Part shown: positions 62,572 through 64,000 of the stretch, piece by piece
How the letters are laid out: each line of letters starts with the position of its first letter
Position numbering within the stretch: the first letter of the stretch is position 1
Assembly (NCBI RefSeq): GCF_021412585.1
Contig: NZ_JAKCMI010000040.1
Location: 41,175 to 105,174 of the forward strand
DNA: 64,000 nt
Reading direction: 5' to 3'
DNA from: Halomonas alkalisoli
GTDB taxonomy: Bacteria > Pseudomonadota > Gammaproteobacteria > Pseudomonadales > Halomonadaceae
Notes under the pieces: model-generated
What the model was told of the DNA's origin: nothing
Database searches by the model: none
What the model saw: the letters and a program-made list of their open reading frames with translations, nothing else
Translations under genes and position numbers: made by a program

Positions 62572-63183
62572 TCATCTCTTATCCCAGAGGGCTACGTACG
62601 CCGGCAAAGCCCTTTCCCAGCACATGCGTATATGCTGCAAGAAGGGAATGCAGATCGCAGGGAGCAGGGTGGTTCTGTCCTTGTCGCCCTTGCCAGCTCT
62701 CACCGTAATAACCTGACGTTCAAAATCGATATCCCGGACACGTAGGCGGCATGTTTCGATGAGCCGCAGCCCTGAGCCGTACATCAATGTCCCCATCAGA
62801 TACATGGAGCCAGATAGGTGGCTCAGCACGCCCATCACTTCCTCGTGGGATAGCACCACTGGCAGCCGGCGTGGGCGCCTGGCGCGCGAGAATTCACCGA
62901 TGTCTCCCAAGGGCTGCTCAAGGACATGGCGATAGAGGAACACGATGGCATTCAGCGCCTGGTTCTGTGTGGAGGCTGCCACATGGCGTTCCACCGCAAG
63001 GTGCTCTAGGAAGGTGCGTACCTCGGAGCTTCCCATGCTGGAAGGATGGCGCACGCCATGGAAGCGGATGAAGTAGCGTATCCAGTAGCAGTAGGTTTTC
63101 TCGGTACGTGGGCTGTAGCGCTTCACCCGCATGGTAGCCTTCACCCGGTCCATCAGCTTCGGCGGTCTGTTGTGCGTATCCAT
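62572..63183 (-). pseudogene. intI: Integron integrase, C-terminally truncated
   Basis: The 203 residues carry the IntI start (PKLMDRVKATMRVKRYSPRT, TYCYWIRYFIRFHG), the first catalytic Arg in YGSGLRLIETCRLRVRDID and AGKGDKDRTTLLP. Integron integrases have about 320 residues; the HxxR, His and Tyr catalytic residues would lie in the missing part. It is therefore probably inactive. GGGAG precedes the start, with a LexA-like box just upstream. Confidence 0.85.
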
Positions 63184-63202
63184 AGAGCAGCTCCCTCATG
63201 AT

Positions 63203-63220
63203 ATGGATATACATACAGTA
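63203..63220 (-). promoter_or_regulatory. LexA-like box at the intI promoter
   Basis: On the minus strand TACTGTATGTATATCCAT: the left half matches the LexA consensus TACTGTATATATATACAGTA well, the right half poorly. It lies 20 bp upstream of the integrase start. SOS control of integron integrases is established in Vibrio and class 1 integrons. Confidence 0.45.
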
Positions 63221-63385
63221 TTATTGGTCCCGGCAAAACGCGCAAGCGCGTGAATTCTGCATAGGTGGCCGAGCTATACTTAGGTTCGAGAAAAATCAAC
63301 GCGTTGGGATAAATGAGGCGCGTCAGATAATATTGATGAATGCGCAAGATGTTCATTCAATATCAGGACGTGCGGTCCAATCACT

Positions 63386-63392
63386 GTTAGGC
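63386..63392 (+). other. Integron recombination core GTTAGGC
   Basis: GTTAGGC matches the GTTRRRY crossover site and stands 17 bp before the cassette's ATG. It is the expected attI/cassette joint. Confidence 0.6.
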
Positions 63393-63408
63393 CCGAAAGG
63401 AAGGTGAT

Positions 63409-63873
63409 ATGAGCGAGCTAGATCTAGCCTTGGCGGATATTGCGGCAGGACGTTTTGTCACGCTCGAATACAAGTGGGAGCTTGATTGCGAGCTAAATGA
63501 AATCTGGGGTCCAGGGAATGACGAAAATGCAATCCTCAAGTCCAGCGCCTCCTACAGTGTAAGAGAGCCGGATGTTCCGTTTTCGCTTTCCGAACCAAAA
63601 CCAATGGCTTGGTTTCTTGCATTCACCGACACATTCAGAAAGGCAATCTCAGCTGTAGATAGGAAGTTGCAGGGGAGGGTCATGTCAGCTATTTCGGAAT
63701 TGTCTGAAAACCCAGTCACGCCCCAAGGAAACACACGCAAGCCACTCTCCGGGAATATGAAGGGGCGCTGGCGTTATCGCCTCGGTGACTACCGTCTTGT
63801 ATACGAGCCCGAAAAGACCAAGCGAATCATTTTTCTGCTCGATTTCGCTTCGAGGGGTGGTGTTTATGACTAG
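63409..63873 (+). CDS. RelE/ParE-type toxin with N-terminal extension (integron cassette)
   Basis: A 154-residue protein. Residues 66-154 are a RelE-type toxin: MAWFLAFTDTFRKAISAVDR, GRWRYRLGDYRLVYEPEKTK, FASRGGVYD. Residues 1-65 are extra; LDLALADIAAGRFVTLE resembles an antitoxin tail. AAGGAAGG precedes the start, and GTTAGGC and an attC half bracket the gene. An internal ATG at 63604 could start the bare toxin. No separate antitoxin is seen, so the extension may act in cis. Confidence 0.75.
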   Translation: MSELDLALADIAAGRFVTLEYKWELDCELNEIWGPGNDENAILKSSASYSVREPDVPFSLSEPKPMAWFLAFTDTFRKAISAVDRKLQGRVMSAISELSENPVTPQGNTRKPLSGNMKGRWRYRLGDYRLVYEPEKTKRIIFLLDFASRGGVYD

Positions 63874-63879
63874 CGTTTG

Positions 63880-63903
63880 GCCTAACAATCGGTTTCACCC
63901 CGA
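63880..63903 (+). other. Half attC site interrupted by an insertion sequence
   Basis: GCCTAAC begins the site 6 bp after the cassette stop, followed by AATCGGTTTCACCCCGACG, the usual left half of an attC. The right half is replaced by an insertion sequence end. Confidence 0.55.
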
Positions 63904-64000
63904 CGTGGACTTCCCCCACCCCAGTGGACACGCATCGATAACTCCCCAGCAGGAGAGAACCGATGCCCGAGATGATCACGGGGAAGAAAACGCAACGCTA
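63904..64000 (+). mobile_element. Left end of an IS element with start of transposase gene (partial)
   Basis: The terminal sequence beginning TGGACTTCCCCCACCCCAG looks like an IS3-family inverted repeat. An AGGAG site precedes ATG at 63963, which reads MPEMITGKKTQR, similar to the N-terminus of IS3-type OrfA proteins. The element continues beyond the window. Confidence 0.6.

Noticed and set aside
63198..63407. 69-codon frame across the integron joint
   Set aside because: Runs through the LexA-like box and the GTTAGGC core, so it is very probably attI sequence and not a gene.

Overview
The window looks like chromosome of a halophilic gammaproteobacterium, most likely Halomonas or a close relative. 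This is inferred from the GC-rich codon use of the housekeeping genes and from the gene set (polyamine-type ABC transporter, mmsA plus GMC dehydrogenase, NnrU, AzlCD, tandem csp genes). Everything was read by eye; no database search was run.

Region 1 (1-14.2 kb) is a genomic island with lower GC. It opens with a frameshifted integrase remnant and closes near 14140-14182 with what looks like the 3' half of a tRNA-Met gene, the usual scar of integration at a tRNA. Its cargo is a tightly coupled operon: a C5-cytosine DNA methyltransferase, a 708-residue P-loop ATPase, a 512-residue protein of unknown function, an 1848-residue protein carrying a PD-(D/E)XK-like nuclease motif followed by a HerA/FtsK-like ATPase, and a Vsr-type endonuclease. 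The three middle genes match the order and relative sizes of the DptF-DptG-DptH restriction module of phosphorothioate systems, but no dnd genes are present; a methyltransferase and Vsr occupy the modification positions. This is the best candidate for an undescribed defence system. An AT-rich two-gene cassette (membrane protein plus small basic protein) follows.

Region 2 (14.2-21 kb) holds a broken AbiE toxin-antitoxin pair, a 23-bp iteron array, a VapBC pair with a clear palindromic operator, an ExeM/NucH-type nuclease, and azlCD with an XRE-cupin regulator.

Region 3 (21-26.6 kb) is a signalling cluster on the minus strand: MglA-like GTPase, histidine kinase, a receiver fused to a GspE/PilB-type ATPase, a second kinase, and a truncated receiver.

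Region 4 (27-44.6 kb) is metabolic: NnrU, an SnoaL-like protein, a zinc alcohol dehydrogenase, a four-gene PotABCD-type importer, a LysR regulator divergent from mmsA and a GMC dehydrogenase (probable 3-hydroxypropionate or methylmalonate-semialdehyde catabolism), two cold-shock genes with duplicated leaders, an SLC13 transporter, an esterase, a UbiA-family prenyltransferase, trpB and a zinc ribbon.

Region 5 (44.6-52.9 kb) has four overlapping genes for a membrane complex made of complex I/Mrp-like antiporter subunits, then a PIN-PhoH protein, a ZipA-like protein and a DUF3820 protein.

Region 6 (53-64 kb) is a patchwork of small genes, REP-like repeats and gene remnants (FosA-like, monooxygenase, methyltransferase). 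It ends with a truncated integron integrase, one toxin cassette, and an insertion sequence that starts inside the cassette's attC site.
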